NCBI RefSeq assembly: GCF_001598695.1
Contig: NZ_BCZK01000003.1
Coordinates: 430,023-494,022, forward strand
DNA: 64,000 nucleotides
Direction of reading: 5' to 3'
From: Klebsiella oxytoca NBRC 105695
GTDB lineage: Bacteria; Pseudomonadota; Gammaproteobacteria; Enterobacterales; Enterobacteriaceae
Numbering within the stretch: the first letter of the stretch is position 1; each line of letters opens with the position of its first letter. This document shows positions 36,515 to 50,049 of the stretch, one piece after another. Under the pieces are notes generated by a model that had not been told where the DNA came from, did not search any database, and was given only the letters and a program-made list of their open reading frames with translations. Position numbers and translations under genes: made by a program.

Positions 36515-39054
36515 GCGTTTTCCTCCACCAGAGTTACCGGGATACGTTCGTACGGCGTGGCCGGGCGATGTTGCTCACGCTCAGGCACGACCTGGACGTT
36601 AGGGTCGCGCTTGTCGCTGTTGATAAAGTGTTTGAAGCGTACCTGGGCCGCTGGCGAGTTAACGGTTTCTGTCCACTCGCAGACTACCGCTGCACGCAGG
36701 CGAGCCATCTCTTCTTCCAGATGCTCGTTCAGTCCCAGCTTGTCGTCGATGATGACCGACTTCAGATAATCGATGCCGCCTTCCAGGTTATCTAACCACG
36801 GTGCGGTACGGGTCAGTTTGTCGGCGGTACGGATATAGAACATCATGAAGCGGTCGAGATATTTCATTAACGTTTCGCGATCCAGATCCGCTGCCAGCAG
36901 ATCCGCGTGGCGGGGTTTCATACCGCCGTTACCGCAGACGTAAAGGTTCCAGCCTTTCTCCGTGGCGATGATGCCGACGTCTTTACCCTGAGCTTCCGCG
37001 CATTCGCGGGTACAGCCCGAGACGCCAAACTTCATTTTGTGCGGCGTACGGATGCCTTTGTAGCGGTTTTCCAGCTCTACGCCGAAGCCGACGCTATCGC
37101 CCACGCCGTAGCGGCACCAGGTGCTGCCTACGCAGGTTTTCGCCATTCGCAGCGCCTTAGCGTATGCGTGACCGGTTTCGAAGCCCGCGTCGATCAGCTG
37201 ACGCCAGATTTCTGGCAGATCGTCTTTTTGTGCGCCAAACAGGCCGATACGTTGGGAGCCGGTGATCTTGGTATACAGGTTAAATTCACGAGCGATGCGG
37301 CCCACCGCCACCAGCCCTTCCGGGGTGATTTCACCGCCGGCAGAGCGAGGAATAACGGAGTAGGTGCCGTCTTTCTGGATATTGGCCAGGAAGTTGTCGT
37401 TGGTATCCTGCAGCGGGGTGTGCTGCGGTTTCAGAATATATTCGTTCCAGCAGGAGGCCAGCAGCGAGCCAACGGTCGGTTTACAAACCTCACAGCCGTA
37501 GCCTTTACCGTGTTTTGCCAGCAGCTCTTCAAAGGTTTTGATGCCTTCCACGCGGATGAGGTGGAACAGTTCCTGACGGGAGTACGCAAAGTGCTCGCAC
37601 AGGTTATTGTTGACTTCGATGCCCTGTTTCGCCAGTTCGGCGTTGAGAACCTGAGTCACCAGCGGGATACAGCCGCCGCAGCCGGTGCCGGCTTTGGTTT
37701 CTGCTTTCAGCGCCGCCACGGTGTGGCAGCCTTTATTAATAGCGGCAATCAATGCGCCTTTGGTGACGTCAAAGCAGGAGCAAATTTGTGCGCTGTCCGG
37801 CAGTTTATCCACGCCAATTGACGGCTTACCGCTGCCCGCGTGCGCCGGGAGGATCAGCGAGTCCGGGTTTTCCGGCAGTTCGATCGCATTGAGCACCAGC
37901 TGCAGCAGATTGCCGTAATCGCTGGTGTCGCCCACCAGCACCGCACCGAGCAGAGTTTTATTATCTTCACTCACGATGAGGCGTTTGTAGACCTCTTTGC
38001 TTTCGTCGAGGTAAACGTAGCTGCGCGCGCCTGGCGTGCGTCCGTGAGCGTCGCCAATCCCGCCGACGTCAACGCCCAGCAGCTTTAGCTTGGCGCTCAG
38101 ATCCGCGCCTTCAAAGGCGTTTTCTGTTTTCAGGATATGGTCAACGGTAACCTGGGCCATTTTATAGCCCGGGGCGACCAGGCCATAAACGCGGTTATTC
38201 CAGCTGGCACATTCCCCGATGGCGTAGATATCCGGGTCAGAAGTCTGACAGGCGTCATTGATCACAATGCCGCCGCGTGGAGCGACTTCCAGACCGCACT
38301 GGGTGGCCAGCTTATCGCGCGGGCGGATACCGGTAGAGAAAACGATGAAGTCAACTTCCAGCTCGCTGCCGTCGGCAAAACGCATGGTTTTACGCGCTTC
38401 GCGTCCTTCCTGGACAATCTCTTTGGTATTTTTGCTGGTGTGCACCCGCACGCCCATGCTTTCAATCTTACGGCGCAGCTGTTCGCCGCCCATCTGATCC
38501 AGCTGTTCCGCCATCAGCATGGGGGCGAATTCAATGACGTGGGTTTCAACGCCGAGGTTTTTTAGCGCCCCAGCGGCTTCCAGGCCTAACAGACCGCCGC
38601 CGACGACGGCGCCGCGCTTGCTGCGACGGGCGCAGGCTTCAATAGCGTTCAGGTCTTCAATAGTGCGATAAACAAAGCAGTCCTGAGTTTCAGAACCTTT
38701 TATCGGCGGGATCCACGGATAGGAGCCGGTTGCCATAATCAGCTTGTCATAGAAAACGGTACGGCCTGCGCTGGAGTGGATGACCTTCTCCTGGCGGTTG
38801 ATGGTAATGGCGCGTTCACCGACCAGTACCTTAACGCCGTGCTTCTCGTAGAAACCTTCCCGTACCAAAGAGAGCTCTTCGGCAGTATGGTGAGAGAAGT
38901 AGGAGGAGAGGTGTACGCGGTCGTAGGCGATACGGGGTTCTTCACAGAAGACGGTAATATCGAACAGGCTGGCGTCGGATTTATCAAGAAGGTCCTCAAT
39001 AAAGCGGTGGCCGACCATACCATTACCAATGATAGCGAGTCTGACTTTGCTCAT
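36511..39054 (-). CDS. nirB: NirB, large subunit of NADH-dependent nitrite reductase
   Basis: NirB carries FAD, a [2Fe-2S] centre, a [4Fe-4S] cluster and siroheme. The protein has 847 residues: an N-terminal pyridine-nucleotide oxidoreductase (AIIGNGMVGHRFIEDL; VVGGGLLGLEAAGAL), a BFD-like [2Fe-2S] domain (ICSCFDV...GTGCGGC, about 420-460), and the siroheme/4Fe-4S part with the CxxxxxC...CxxxC pattern (CVGSTWCRYG, SGCTRECAEAQGKD). It is the first gene of nirBD, directly downstream of a textbook FNR and NarL/NarP promoter. Confidence 0.97.
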   Translation of the reverse strand: MSKVRLAIIGNGMVGHRFIEDLLDKSDASLFDITVFCEEPRIAYDRVHLSSYFSHHTAEELSLVREGFYEKHGVKVLVGERAITINRQEKVIHSSAGRTVFYDKLIMATGSYPWIPPIKGSETQDCFVYRTIEDLNAIEACARRSKRGAVVGGGLLGLEAAGALKNLGVETHVIEFAPMLMAEQLDQMGGEQLRRKIESMGVRVHTSKNTKEIVQEGREARKTMRFADGSELEVDFIVFSTGIRPRDKLATQCGLEVAPRGGIVINDACQTSDPDIYAIGECASWNNRVYGLVAPGYKMAQVTVDHILKTENAFEGADLSAKLKLLGVDVGGIGDAHGRTPGARSYVYLDESKEVYKRLIVSEDNKTLLGAVLVGDTSDYGNLLQLVLNAIELPENPDSLILPAHAGSGKPSIGVDKLPDSAQICSCFDVTKGALIAAINKGCHTVAALKAETKAGTGCGGCIPLVTQVLNAELAKQGIEVNNNLCEHFAYSRQELFHLIRVEGIKTFEELLAKHGKGYGCEVCKPTVGSLLASCWNEYILKPQHTPLQDTNDNFLANIQKDGTYSVIPRSAGGEITPEGLVAVGRIAREFNLYTKITGSQRIGLFGAQKDDLPEIWRQLIDAGFETGHAYAKALRMAKTCVGSTWCRYGVGDSVGFGVELENRYKGIRTPHKMKFGVSGCTRECAEAQGKDVGIIATEKGWNLYVCGNGGMKPRHADLLAADLDRETLMKYLDRFMMFYIRTADKLTRTAPWLDNLEGGIDYLKSVIIDDKLGLNEHLEEEMARLRAAVVCEWTETVNSPAAQVRFKHFINSDKRDPNVQVVPEREQHRPATPYERIPVTLVEENA

Positions 39055-39112
39055 TTTTGCCTCGATTTCTTTTATATTACCGCCTACCTTAACGATTCAG
39101 CCGCGACACTTA

Positions 39113-39126
39113 TTGATGCAAATCAA
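39113..39126. promoter_or_regulatory. FNR box of the nirB promoter
   Basis: TTGAT-N4-ATCAA matches the FNR consensus perfectly. If it is centred at -41.5 as in E. coli, transcription starts near 39078, about 24 bp before the nirB start codon at 39054. This makes nirBDC-cysG anaerobically induced. Confidence 0.9.
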
Positions 39127-39139
39127 TTACACCTTTACC

Positions 39140-39155
39140 TACTACTTAAGTGGTA
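39140..39155. promoter_or_regulatory. NarL/NarP 7-2-7 site of the nirB promoter
   Basis: TACTACT-TA-AGTGGTA is an inverted pair of heptamers fitting TACYYMT-N2-AKRRGTA except for one base. Its centre is 28 bp from the FNR box centre, that is -69.5 when FNR is at -41.5, the same geometry as known for E. coli nirB. It indicates nitrate/nitrite control. Confidence 0.85.
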
Positions 39156-39294
39156 TGTTTATGATTTGTCAGTATTTTTATAAGTGACGGAAAACGCTGG
39201 CTTTTCCTTTTTGCTTTTTTTATGTACAAAATTAGCAACGGATACCCACGGCGGGTTGAGTAAAATTTCAGCAACAATTACGGGAGTCATCGAT

Positions 39295-40617
39295 ATGACA
39301 GCAGCGCCGCTTTGGTTAATTGAGAACGTTCGTCTGCCCGATCGCGAAGGGTTATGGCAGATAGCGATAGACAAGGGGCGCTTCGGGGATATCACCCCTA
39401 TGGGGGAGGCGCGCAAAGAGAATTTTGAAGTGCTGAATGCGCGCGGCGGGCTGGCCATCCCCCCTTTTATTGAACCGCATATTCACCTCGATACGACCCA
39501 GACCGCCGGCGAGCCGAACTGGAATCAGTCCGGTACCCTGTTTGAAGGGATTGAGCGTTGGGCGGAGCGTAAGGCGCTGTTGAGCCATGAAGACGTGAAA
39601 GCCCGCGCCTGGAAGACGTTGAAATGGCAAATTGCCAACGGTATTCAGTTTGTGCGCACCCACGTCGACGTTTCCGATCCGACGCTGACCGCGCTCAAAG
39701 CCATGCTGGAGGTGAAGCAGGAAGTCGCGCCGTGGGTAGATTTGCAGATTGTCGCCTTCCCACAAGAGGGGATTTTATCCTATCCCAATGGTGAGGCTCT
39801 GCTGGAAGAAGCCCTGCGGCTGGGCGCCGATGTGGTGGGCGCCATCCCGCATTTTGAATTCACTCGCGAATATGGCGTGGAGTCCCTGCACATCGCTTTT
39901 CGTCTGGCGAAAAAGTATCAGCGGCCTTTAGATATCCACTGTGATGAAATCGATGATGAACAGTCGCGATTCGTTGAGACCGTGGCGGCCCTGGCGTTAA
40001 AAGAGGGGATTGGGCCGAGAGTGACCGCCAGCCATACCACCGCGATGCACTCCTACAATGGCGCTTATACATCACGTCTTTTTCGTTTGCTGAAACTGTC
40101 CGGCATTAACTTCGTGGCTAACCCGCTGGTCAATATTCACCTTCAGGGACGGTTTGACGACTATCCGAAACGCCGCGGCATCACGCGCGTGAAGGAGCTG
40201 ATGGCGGCGGGCATTAACGTCTGCTTTGGCCATGACGATGTCTTTGATCCCTGGTATCCGCTGGGAACCGGCAACATGCTGCAGGTGCTGCACATGGGGC
40301 TGCACGTTTGTCAGATGATGGGCTATCAGCAGATTAACGATGGACTCAAGCTGGTGACGGAAAATAGCGCGCGAACGTTTGGCCTGAGCGATTACGGTAT
40401 TGCGACGGGGAACACGGCGAATCTGGTGATTCTCCCTGCGGAAAACGGGTTTGAGGCTGTGCGTTGTCAGGTTCCGGTTCGTTGGTCAATTCGCCAGGGG
40501 AGAGTTATCGCTACCACGCAGCTGGCGCAAACCTGGGTACAGATGGATCGGGGCGGGGAGGAGCTGTTCTTTACCCGAAATAGCCCCTTTGCCGGAACAA
40601 AGGGGCCTGAGGCTTAG
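39295..40617 (+). CDS. CodA-type cytosine deaminase/amidohydrolase
   Basis: The protein has 440 residues of the amidohydrolase superfamily, cytosine-deaminase subgroup. Metal and catalytic residues are visible: HIHLD (first His pair), HCDEIDD (metal His and catalytic Glu), [10 protein letters not shown] (His) and [17 protein letters not shown] (Asp). CodA deaminates cytosine to uracil; relatives prefer isoguanine or other pyrimidines, so the exact substrate is open. The frame reads back to 39184, but [12 protein letters not shown] at 39295, after GGGAG, is the natural start. It is divergent from nirB, has no codB permease next to it, and its last 4 bp overlap tsgA. E. coli lacks a gene here. 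Confidence 0.85.
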   Translation: MTAAPLWLIENVRLPDREGLWQIAIDKGRFGDITPMGEARKENFEVLNARGGLAIPPFIEPHIHLDTTQTAGEPNWNQSGTLFEGIERWAERKALLSHEDVKARAWKTLKWQIANGIQFVRTHVDVSDPTLTALKAMLEVKQEVAPWVDLQIVAFPQEGILSYPNGEALLEEALRLGADVVGAIPHFEFTREYGVESLHIAFRLAKKYQRPLDIHCDEIDDEQSRFVETVAALALKEGIGPRVTASHTTAMHSYNGAYTSRLFRLLKLSGINFVANPLVNIHLQGRFDDYPKRRGITRVKELMAAGINVCFGHDDVFDPWYPLGTGNMLQVLHMGLHVCQMMGYQQINDGLKLVTENSARTFGLSDYGIATGNTANLVILPAENGFEAVRCQVPVRWSIRQGRVIATTQLAQTWVQMDRGGEELFFTRNSPFAGTKGPEA

Positions 40618-41798
40618 TGCGATTCCGCTGCCGCGTTGTTCTGGCGGTGGCGGGAGACGAAGCCGAGGATCAGACACATCACAAAGACCACGGCATAGAG
40701 GCCGTTAGCGGTATGCAGCGCTGCCAGCGGTCCGCTGGCGGCAACGATAGGGCCGGTAACGACGAAAGTCAGCATGGTACCCACGGTGCCGCAGGTCAGA
40801 ATGAAGTTCACCAGCTTCGGCGACGACACTTTAGTTTGCAGTGACCCCAGGGTGATGATCGACGTATAGATGGCGCTGGAGAAGAAGCCGAGGGTGAGAA
40901 TAAACCACGGCATATGCTCCGGCGAACCGTTAATAAACAGATACATCAGCACCGTCGCCACGCCCGCCAGCACGGTCAGAATACGCTGCAGGTCAAAGAA
41001 GCGCAGGATGAAGCTGAATGACCACATGCCGATCATGTACGACATCCAGAAATCGCTTACCAGCTTACCCGCATCGCCAAGGCTCATGCCCAGGCCTTTG
41101 GCGTATTCCGGTACCCAGGAGATGAAACCCAACTGGCCGAGGATGTAGCACAGGGCGGCGATGGAGAGAAACAGCACGCCGATACCCCATTTTTCTTTCA
41201 CGACCGGCTGGCTATCCTGCAAGGCTTTTTTGCCCAGGACCGGGAATTCACAGCCGAAGGTCAGAATGAAAATAGCGACGTAGACCAGGCCGATGCAGGC
41301 ATAAACCCAGTACCATTCGATGCTGCGCGCCAGCAGATAGGCGGCCAGCATCGGGAAGATCATCCCCGCCATGCTGAAGAAGGAGTCGGTGAACAGCAGC
41401 CGCGCGCCGCGCTGACGACCTTCGTACATATGGGTAATCAAGAAGGTACCAATCGACATGGTGATCCCGCTGACCAGCCCAAGCACGAACATCGAGGCGG
41501 AAAACAGCGCCAGGCTATGGCTGAACATCAAACCGGCGACGGCCAGAATCATCAGGATAAAGCCAAAGCGCAGTTGCGTTTTCAGCGGAACAATTTCCAT
41601 CAGCCAGGCGTTCAGGAAGATAGAGATCAGGATACCGGCATTAAGAAAGGTAAAGGTGTTGCTCATGCTGGAGACGGGCAGATGAAAATAATCTGCGATG
41701 TTTCCCATCACCATCCCGGTGACAATCACCAACGCGCCGGTCAGGGCGTAGGAGAAGAAGCTGATCCATGTGAGCTTGATACGATTGCTGTTAGTCAT
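40614..41798 (-). CDS. tsgA: TsgA, major facilitator superfamily protein
   Basis: The protein has 394 residues with twelve hydrophobic segments, starting with [20 protein letters not shown], and an MFS-type short loop ([19 protein letters not shown]). It matches E. coli and Salmonella TsgA in length. The transported substrate is not established; Salmonella work linked it to tellurite/selenite resistance and growth temperature. It is convergent with the deaminase gene (4-bp overlap) and divergent from ppiA. Confidence 0.92.
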   Translation of the reverse strand: MTNSNRIKLTWISFFSYALTGALVIVTGMVMGNIADYFHLPVSSMSNTFTFLNAGILISIFLNAWLMEIVPLKTQLRFGFILMILAVAGLMFSHSLALFSASMFVLGLVSGITMSIGTFLITHMYEGRQRGARLLFTDSFFSMAGMIFPMLAAYLLARSIEWYWVYACIGLVYVAIFILTFGCEFPVLGKKALQDSQPVVKEKWGIGVLFLSIAALCYILGQLGFISWVPEYAKGLGMSLGDAGKLVSDFWMSYMIGMWSFSFILRFFDLQRILTVLAGVATVLMYLFINGSPEHMPWFILTLGFFSSAIYTSIITLGSLQTKVSSPKLVNFILTCGTVGTMLTFVVTGPIVAASGPLAALHTANGLYAVVFVMCLILGFVSRHRQNNAAAESH

Positions 41799-41919
41799 GA
41801 CAGGCCTGTGAATAGAAATGTAAAGCGCGTTGACTCTGCGCCGGGCGGACAGATTTTATGCGTTAGCGTGATTCAAGCAAACGTTTATTCTGAAATTTAT
41901 AGTTTTTTGCAATTGTTAG

Positions 41920-41935
41920 TGTGACTTGTATCACA
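41920..41935. promoter_or_regulatory. Perfect CRP site between tsgA and ppiA
   Basis: TGTGA-CTTGTA-TCACA is the ideal CRP core. It lies 140 bp before ppiA and 121 bp before tsgA. Control of ppiA by CRP and CytR is known in E. coli. The remaining 277-bp gap (41799-42075) contains no gene. Confidence 0.85.
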
Positions 41936-42066
41936 TTTGATTATTTGGCGGAGCGCCTGGCCCATCGTTACAAGTGTTTCAGCTAAGTAAAATTAGGTAA
42001 AAGGCTAGCCCAGGATGCAAAGGCTCTTTAGAATCAAAGCACTCGGTTTTTATTCTGCTCCGTTAA

Positions 42067-42645
<579 letters not shown>

Positions 42646-42752
42646 TCTTAATTGCGCGGGTAACGCTCACCCGCGCATTCCCCGCTTCCCTGCGAAATCG
42701 CTTTTTGCCGCTTATACTTGTGGCTACTGCGGACATGTCAGGGAGGTGTTAA

Positions 42753-42920
42753 ATGAAAAAGCTCACCGAAAAACAGAAATCCCGACTCTGGGAGGATCGA
42801 CGCAACGTGAATTTTCAGGCCAGCCGGCGGCTGGAGGGCGTCGATATTCCGCTAATCAACCTTACTCCCGAAGAAGCCCTGGCGCGTATTGCGGCGTTAA
42901 GGAGCCACTATGAGCGATAA
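42753..42920 (+). CDS. yhfG: YhfG, antidote of Fic
   Basis: This small 55-residue protein starts [17 protein letters not shown] after GGGAGGTGTTAA. It matches E. coli YhfG (FicA). Residues 24-29 read SRRLEG, which fits the Fic-inhibitory motif (S/T)xxxE(G/N); its Glu would block the ATP gamma-phosphate position in Fic. The last 11 bp overlap the start of fic in another frame, the usual coupling of antitoxin and toxin. Confidence 0.92.
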   Translation: MKKLTEKQKSRLWEDRRNVNFQASRRLEGVDIPLINLTPEEALARIAALRSHYER

Positions 42921-43512
42921 ATTTGGTGAGGGCCGGGATCCTTATCTTTACTCCGGTCTGCAGGTCATGCGTAACCGCTTAGGTATCCGCCAGGCACAGC
43001 GCCTTGAGCAGGCGGCGTGGGAGCTGACCGCGCTACGCGCGGCAACCATCGAACTCGGGCCACTGGTGCGCGGCTTGCCTCATCTCTGCGCGATTCATCG
43101 CCAGCTCTATCAGGATATTTTCGACTGGGCGGGACAACTGCGTGAAGTGGATATCTATCAGGGCGACACCCGTTTCTGCCATTTCGCCTATATCGAAAAA
43201 GAGGGGAACACGCTCTTTCAGGCCCTGGAAGAGGAAGGCTATCTGGTGGGGCTTGCTCAGGATAAATTCATTGAACGTCTCGCTCATTACTACTGCGAAA
43301 TTAACGTCCTGCATCCTTTCCGAATCGGCAACGGCCTGGCGCAACGCATTTTCTTTGAACAACTGGCTATTCATGCTGGCTATACGCTGGACTGGCGTGA
43401 TATTGCCGTCGATGTATGGAACCAGGCCAACCAGAGTGGCGCAATGGGCGACCTTTCTCCACTGCAGACGATATTTCGTAAAGTGGTAAGCGAAGCTGCG
43501 GAAACTGAGTAG
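42910..43512 (+). CDS. fic: Fic-domain protein
   Basis: The protein has 200 residues of the Fic/DOC family, whose active members transfer AMP to target proteins. The motif is [12 protein letters not shown] at 135-146. Compared with HPFx(D/E)GNGRxxR, the catalytic His135 is kept but the acidic metal ligand is I139 and the first Arg is L143. E. coli Fic (HPFRVGSG, from memory) is degenerate in the same place, so this is a lineage trait. Activity may be weak or different. It is co-transcribed with yhfG and is followed by pabA after 31 bp. Confidence 0.93.
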   Translation: MSDKFGEGRDPYLYSGLQVMRNRLGIRQAQRLEQAAWELTALRAATIELGPLVRGLPHLCAIHRQLYQDIFDWAGQLREVDIYQGDTRFCHFAYIEKEGNTLFQALEEEGYLVGLAQDKFIERLAHYYCEINVLHPFRIGNGLAQRIFFEQLAIHAGYTLDWRDIAVDVWNQANQSGAMGDLSPLQTIFRKVVSEAAETE

Positions 43513-43543
43513 AATAGCGCGGTTCTTTGTTCCCGGAGCCGCT

Positions 43544-44107
43544 ATGATCCTGCTTATCGATAACTACGATTCTTTTACCTGGAATCTGTACCAGTATTTC
43601 TGCGAACTTGGGGCAGAAGTGCAGGTCAGGCGTAATGACGAGCTGACGTTAGCGGAAATTGTTGCGCTGGCGCCCGCGAAAATCGTTATTTCGCCGGGGC
43701 CCTGCACGCCGAATGAGTCCGGGATTTCGCTGGCGGTTATTCGCCACTTCTCCGGCAAGACGCCAATCTTAGGCGTTTGCCTGGGCCACCAGGCGATAGC
43801 CCAGGTTTTCGGCGCCGCGATCGTGCGGGCGGCCAAAGTCATGCACGGGAAAACGTCCCCCATTAGCCATCGTGGCCAGGGGGTATTTCGTGGCCTCAAT
43901 AATCCGCTAACCGTGACCCGCTACCACTCCCTGCTGATTGACCCGCTAACGCTGCCTGAATGCTTTGAGGTGACCGCTCGCAGCGAGGAGGGTGAGATCA
44001 TGGGCATTCGCCACCGCGAATTCGACCTTGAGGGCGTGCAATTTCATCCGGAGAGCATTCTCAGCGAACAGGGCCACCAGCTGCTGGCAAACTTCTTCAA
44101 TCGGTGA
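43544..44107 (+). CDS. pabA: PabA, glutamine amidotransferase subunit of aminodeoxychorismate synthase
   Basis: PabA releases ammonia from glutamine for PabB, which makes 4-amino-4-deoxychorismate for folate. The protein has 187 residues, as in E. coli. The class I triad is C79 ([10 protein letters not shown]), H168 and E170 (QFHPESIL). The fic-pabA spacing of 31 bp suggests shared transcription. Confidence 0.96.
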   Translation: MILLIDNYDSFTWNLYQYFCELGAEVQVRRNDELTLAEIVALAPAKIVISPGPCTPNESGISLAVIRHFSGKTPILGVCLGHQAIAQVFGAAIVRAAKVMHGKTSPISHRGQGVFRGLNNPLTVTRYHSLLIDPLTLPECFEVTARSEEGEIMGIRHREFDLEGVQFHPESILSEQGHQLLANFFNR

Positions 44108-44145
44108 TTTGTAGTTGCCATGGGTTGATTTTTTATGCATATTTT

Positions 44146-47486
<3,341 letters not shown>

Positions 47487-47497
47487 GAGGGGAAAAC

Positions 47498-47531
47498 AAA
47501 AACGGCGTATTGTCAGGCAATACGCCGTTTT
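47498..47531. terminator. Terminator after crp
   Basis: AAAAACGGCGTATTG-TCAGG-CAATACGCCGTTTT is a perfect long stem flanked by A and T runs, immediately after the crp stop on the minus strand. Confidence 0.88.
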
Positions 47532-47537
47532 ACCGAC

Positions 47538-48170
47538 TTAACGGGTACCGTAGACGACGATAGTTTTACCGTGTGCCGAGATCAGGTTTTGATCTTCCAG
47601 CATTTTCAGGATGCGGCCAACGGTTTCGCGAGAGCATCCGACAATCTGACCGATTTCCTGGCGGGTAATTTTAATTTGCATACCGTCCGGGTGGGTCATC
47701 GCATCCGGCTGTTTTGCCAGGTTCAGTAGCGTCTGGGCGATACGACCAGTCACGTCGAGGAAAGCGAGGTTGCCCACTTTTTCCGACGTAACCTGCAGAC
47801 GGCGCGCCATCTGCGAAGAGAGACGCATCAGGATATCCGGGTTAACCTGGATCAGCTGACGGAATTTTTTGTAGGAGATTTCGGCCACTTCACATGCGGT
47901 TTTCGCACGTACCCAGGCGCTACGCTCCTGACCTTCTTCAAACAGGCCTAATTCACCGATGAAATCGCCCTGGTTGAGGTAAGAGAGGATCATCTCTTTA
48001 CCTTCTTCATCCTTGATGAGTACAGCCACGGAGCCCTTAACGATGTAGTACAACGTTTCTGCTTTTTCACCCTGGTGGATCAGCGTGCTCTTTGATGGGT
48101 ACTTATGAATGTGGCAATGAGACAAGAACCATTCAAGGGTAGGGTCTGTTTGCGGTTTGCCAAGCACCAT
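47538..48170 (-). CDS. crp: CRP, cAMP receptor protein
   Basis: CRP is a global cAMP-dependent transcription factor. The protein has 210 residues: a cyclic nucleotide-binding domain at 1-138 ([20 protein letters not shown] contacts cAMP) and a helix-turn-helix at 169-190 ([20 protein letters not shown]). It is almost identical to E. coli CRP. Following RL at 116-117 it reads SSQ, where E. coli has SAQ, i.e. Ser118 in mature numbering; I recall that Ser as the K. aerogenes state. A self-regulatory CRP site lies upstream at 48291-48306. Confidence 0.98.
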   Translation of the reverse strand: MVLGKPQTDPTLEWFLSHCHIHKYPSKSTLIHQGEKAETLYYIVKGSVAVLIKDEEGKEMILSYLNQGDFIGELGLFEEGQERSAWVRAKTACEVAEISYKKFRQLIQVNPDILMRLSSQMARRLQVTSEKVGNLAFLDVTGRIAQTLLNLAKQPDAMTHPDGMQIKITRQEIGQIVGCSRETVGRILKMLEDQNLISAHGKTIVVYGTR

Positions 48171-48474
48171 GCGCGGTTATCCTCTGTTATAAGCTATCTC
48201 CGGGTGCCGACACTACACGGCATCCGGGCATGCAATCGTATTGAATCCCTATACCTGGGAATCCGGCTGAAAGTGTTCTGCAGCCTGTAATGTGAACTCC
48301 TCTGCATACATGCAGTACATCAATGTATTACTGTAGCATCCAGACTGTTTTAGCATAGCTTTCGCCGCATGTCTCCTGGTGTCTCGCTTCAGCATGACCC
48401 AGGTCGCCTTCCGTTGCGAGAATTGTTATCTACGCGTAATCTGTCAGGAAAATTACAGCCCTGGAGTTAAATTT
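48171..48474. promoter_or_regulatory. crp-yhfA divergent control region
   Basis: These 304 bp hold the divergent promoters of crp and yhfA and no gene. The long crp leader, about 120-165 nt in E. coli, would lie next to 48171-48290. The CRP site is at 48291-48306. Read on the minus strand the stretch GTATGCAGAGGAGTTCACAT matches the E. coli crp upstream region closely. Confidence 0.65.
48291..48306. promoter_or_regulatory. CRP autoregulatory site
   Basis: TGTGA-ACTCCT-CTGCA has one perfect and one weaker CRP half-site. It aligns with the site in the E. coli crp upstream region that drives the divergent RNA used in negative autoregulation. Confidence 0.6.
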
Positions 48475-48879
48475 ATGCAAGCGCGAGTGAAGTGGGTTGA
48501 AGGGTTAACCTTCATCGGTGAGTCGGCTTCTGGCCACCAGATTCTGATGGACGGTAATTCCGGGGATAAAGCGCCCAGCCCGATGGAAATGGTGCTAATG
48601 GCGGCAGGCGGGTGCAGCGCGATTGACGTGGTTTCCATTTTGCAGAAGGGGCGTCATAACGTCACCAACTGCGAAGTTAAGCTGACCTCGGAGCGTCGCG
48701 AAGAGGCGCCGCGTCTGTTTACCCATATCAATCTGCACTTTATCGTGACCGGTAAGGAGTTAAAAGACGCGGCCGTTTCCCGCGCCGTTGACCTGTCGGC
48801 GGAAAAATACTGCTCGGTGGCGCTGATGCTTGAGAAGGCGGTAAACATTACTCACTCTTATGAAGTGATCGAAGGATAA
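48475..48879 (+). CDS. yhfA: YhfA, OsmC-family protein
   Basis: The protein has 134 residues from MQARVKWVEGLTF. The frame stays open to 48379, but this start gives the family length. OsmC/Ohr fold proteins are often peroxidases using two Cys; here MAAGGCSAIDVVSIL and EKYCSVALML hold the two conserved cysteines. Function in E. coli is not established. It is transcribed divergently from crp and is convergent with prkB. Confidence 0.9.
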   Translation: MQARVKWVEGLTFIGESASGHQILMDGNSGDKAPSPMEMVLMAAGGCSAIDVVSILQKGRHNVTNCEVKLTSERREEAPRLFTHINLHFIVTGKELKDAAVSRAVDLSAEKYCSVALMLEKAVNITHSYEVIEG

Positions 48880-48925
48880 ACGGAACCGACCCCGGTAGGT
48901 TATGTTGCCGCCGGGGCGATCGCAG

Positions 48926-49795
48926 CTAGCTTATTTTCTTGCCTTCCATCAGCCGTTCAACCAGCGGCGCCATAATCAGCTCCATCGCCAGCCCCATTTT
49001 TCCGCCCGGTACCACCAGCGTGTTCATATGTGAGATAAACGAACCCTGAAGCATCGCCAGAAGCCACGGAAAATCGATATTTTTCAGGTTGCGGAAATGA
49101 ATCACCACGAAGCTTTCATCCAGGGAAGGGATGGCTTTGGCCGCAAAGGGATTGGACGTATCCACCGTGGGGACGCGCTGGAAGTTGAGATGGGTGCGCG
49201 AAAACTGCGGGGTGATAAAGTTGATGTAGTCCTCCATCGAGCGGACCACCGAGTCCATCACCGCCTCCCGAGAGTGGCCGCGTTCGCTGGTGTCGCGGAT
49301 AAGCTTCTGGATCCACTCAAGATTGACGATGGGCACCACGCCGACCAGAAGGTCGACATGGTTTGCGACGTTGTGCTGCGGCGTCACGACGCCGCCGTGC
49401 AGGCCTTCGTAAAAGAGGACGTCAGTCGGCTCGGGCAGCGGCTGCCAGGGCGTGAAGGTCCCCGGAACCTGGTTCCACGGCACGGCTTCGTCATAGGTAT
49501 GTAAATACTTGCGCGACTGGCCTTTGCCGCTTAGCCCATACTCAGAAAACGTCTGTTCCAGCAGGCCAAAGTCGTTGGCCTCTGGGCCGAAGTAGCTGAT
49601 ATGTTTGCCCTGATCCCGCGCTTTGCGGATCGCCATGTCCATTTCCGGGCGGGTGTAGCGGTGAAAGCTATCCCCTTCGACTTCAGCGGCATGCAGATTC
49701 AGCTGGGCGAAGATTTTGCGGAAAGCGAGGCTGGTGGTTGTGGTACCCGCGCCGCTGGAGCCCGTGACGGCAATCACCGGATGTTTGGCAGACAT
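48926..49795 (-). CDS. prkB: PrkB, phosphoribulokinase-like P-loop kinase
   Basis: The protein has 289 residues from MSAKHPVIAVTGSSGAGTTT. The P-loop is GSSGAGTTTTS at 12-22, and VEGDSFHRYTR and YEGLHGGVVTPQ match the phosphoribulokinase family. Enterics have no Calvin cycle, so the physiological substrate is unknown; in E. coli it is listed as a putative phosphoribulokinase. The frame extends to 49888, but the GTTGTT-preceded ATG at 49795 aligns with E. coli. It follows yheU by 35 bp. Confidence 0.92.
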   Translation of the reverse strand: MSAKHPVIAVTGSSGAGTTTTSLAFRKIFAQLNLHAAEVEGDSFHRYTRPEMDMAIRKARDQGKHISYFGPEANDFGLLEQTFSEYGLSGKGQSRKYLHTYDEAVPWNQVPGTFTPWQPLPEPTDVLFYEGLHGGVVTPQHNVANHVDLLVGVVPIVNLEWIQKLIRDTSERGHSREAVMDSVVRSMEDYINFITPQFSRTHLNFQRVPTVDTSNPFAAKAIPSLDESFVVIHFRNLKNIDFPWLLAMLQGSFISHMNTLVVPGGKMGLAMELIMAPLVERLMEGKKIS

Positions 49796-49830
49796 AACAA
49801 CTCCCTGGATAAACGATAGTGTGTGCCGCC

Positions 49831-50049
49831 TTAGCCGTGAAACTGCTTGCGGGGCATGATGTTGACCGTCTCGTGCAGCTCTGACCATACCAGCACGGCC
49901 TCTCCGCTTTTTAGCTGCTGTTTTACATCAGAGACTTTATCAACCAGCGAACGTTCATGTTCACCATAATCGGTGCCTTCGCGCAAGACAAAACTTTCGA
50001 TCAGGCTATCCAGCGTTTCGGGAGCGAGCTCTTGCCAGGGTATGATCAT
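49831..50049 (-). CDS. yheU: YheU, small UPF0270 protein
   Basis: The protein has 72 residues, [20 protein letters not shown], matching E. coli YheU in length. It is acidic, soluble and of unknown function. The start follows GGAGG and overlaps the end of yheT by 4 bp (50046-50049), so the two are coupled. It is part of the yheT-yheU-prkB unit. Confidence 0.92.
   Translation of the reverse strand: MIIPWQELAPETLDSLIESFVLREGTDYGEHERSLVDKVSDVKQQLKSGEAVLVWSELHETVNIMPRKQFHG

Noticed and set aside
39184..39294. N-terminal extension of the CodA-like protein
   Set aside because: The 37 extra residues cover the nirB control region side, are not similar to CodA, and the GGGAG before 39295 gives a proper start.
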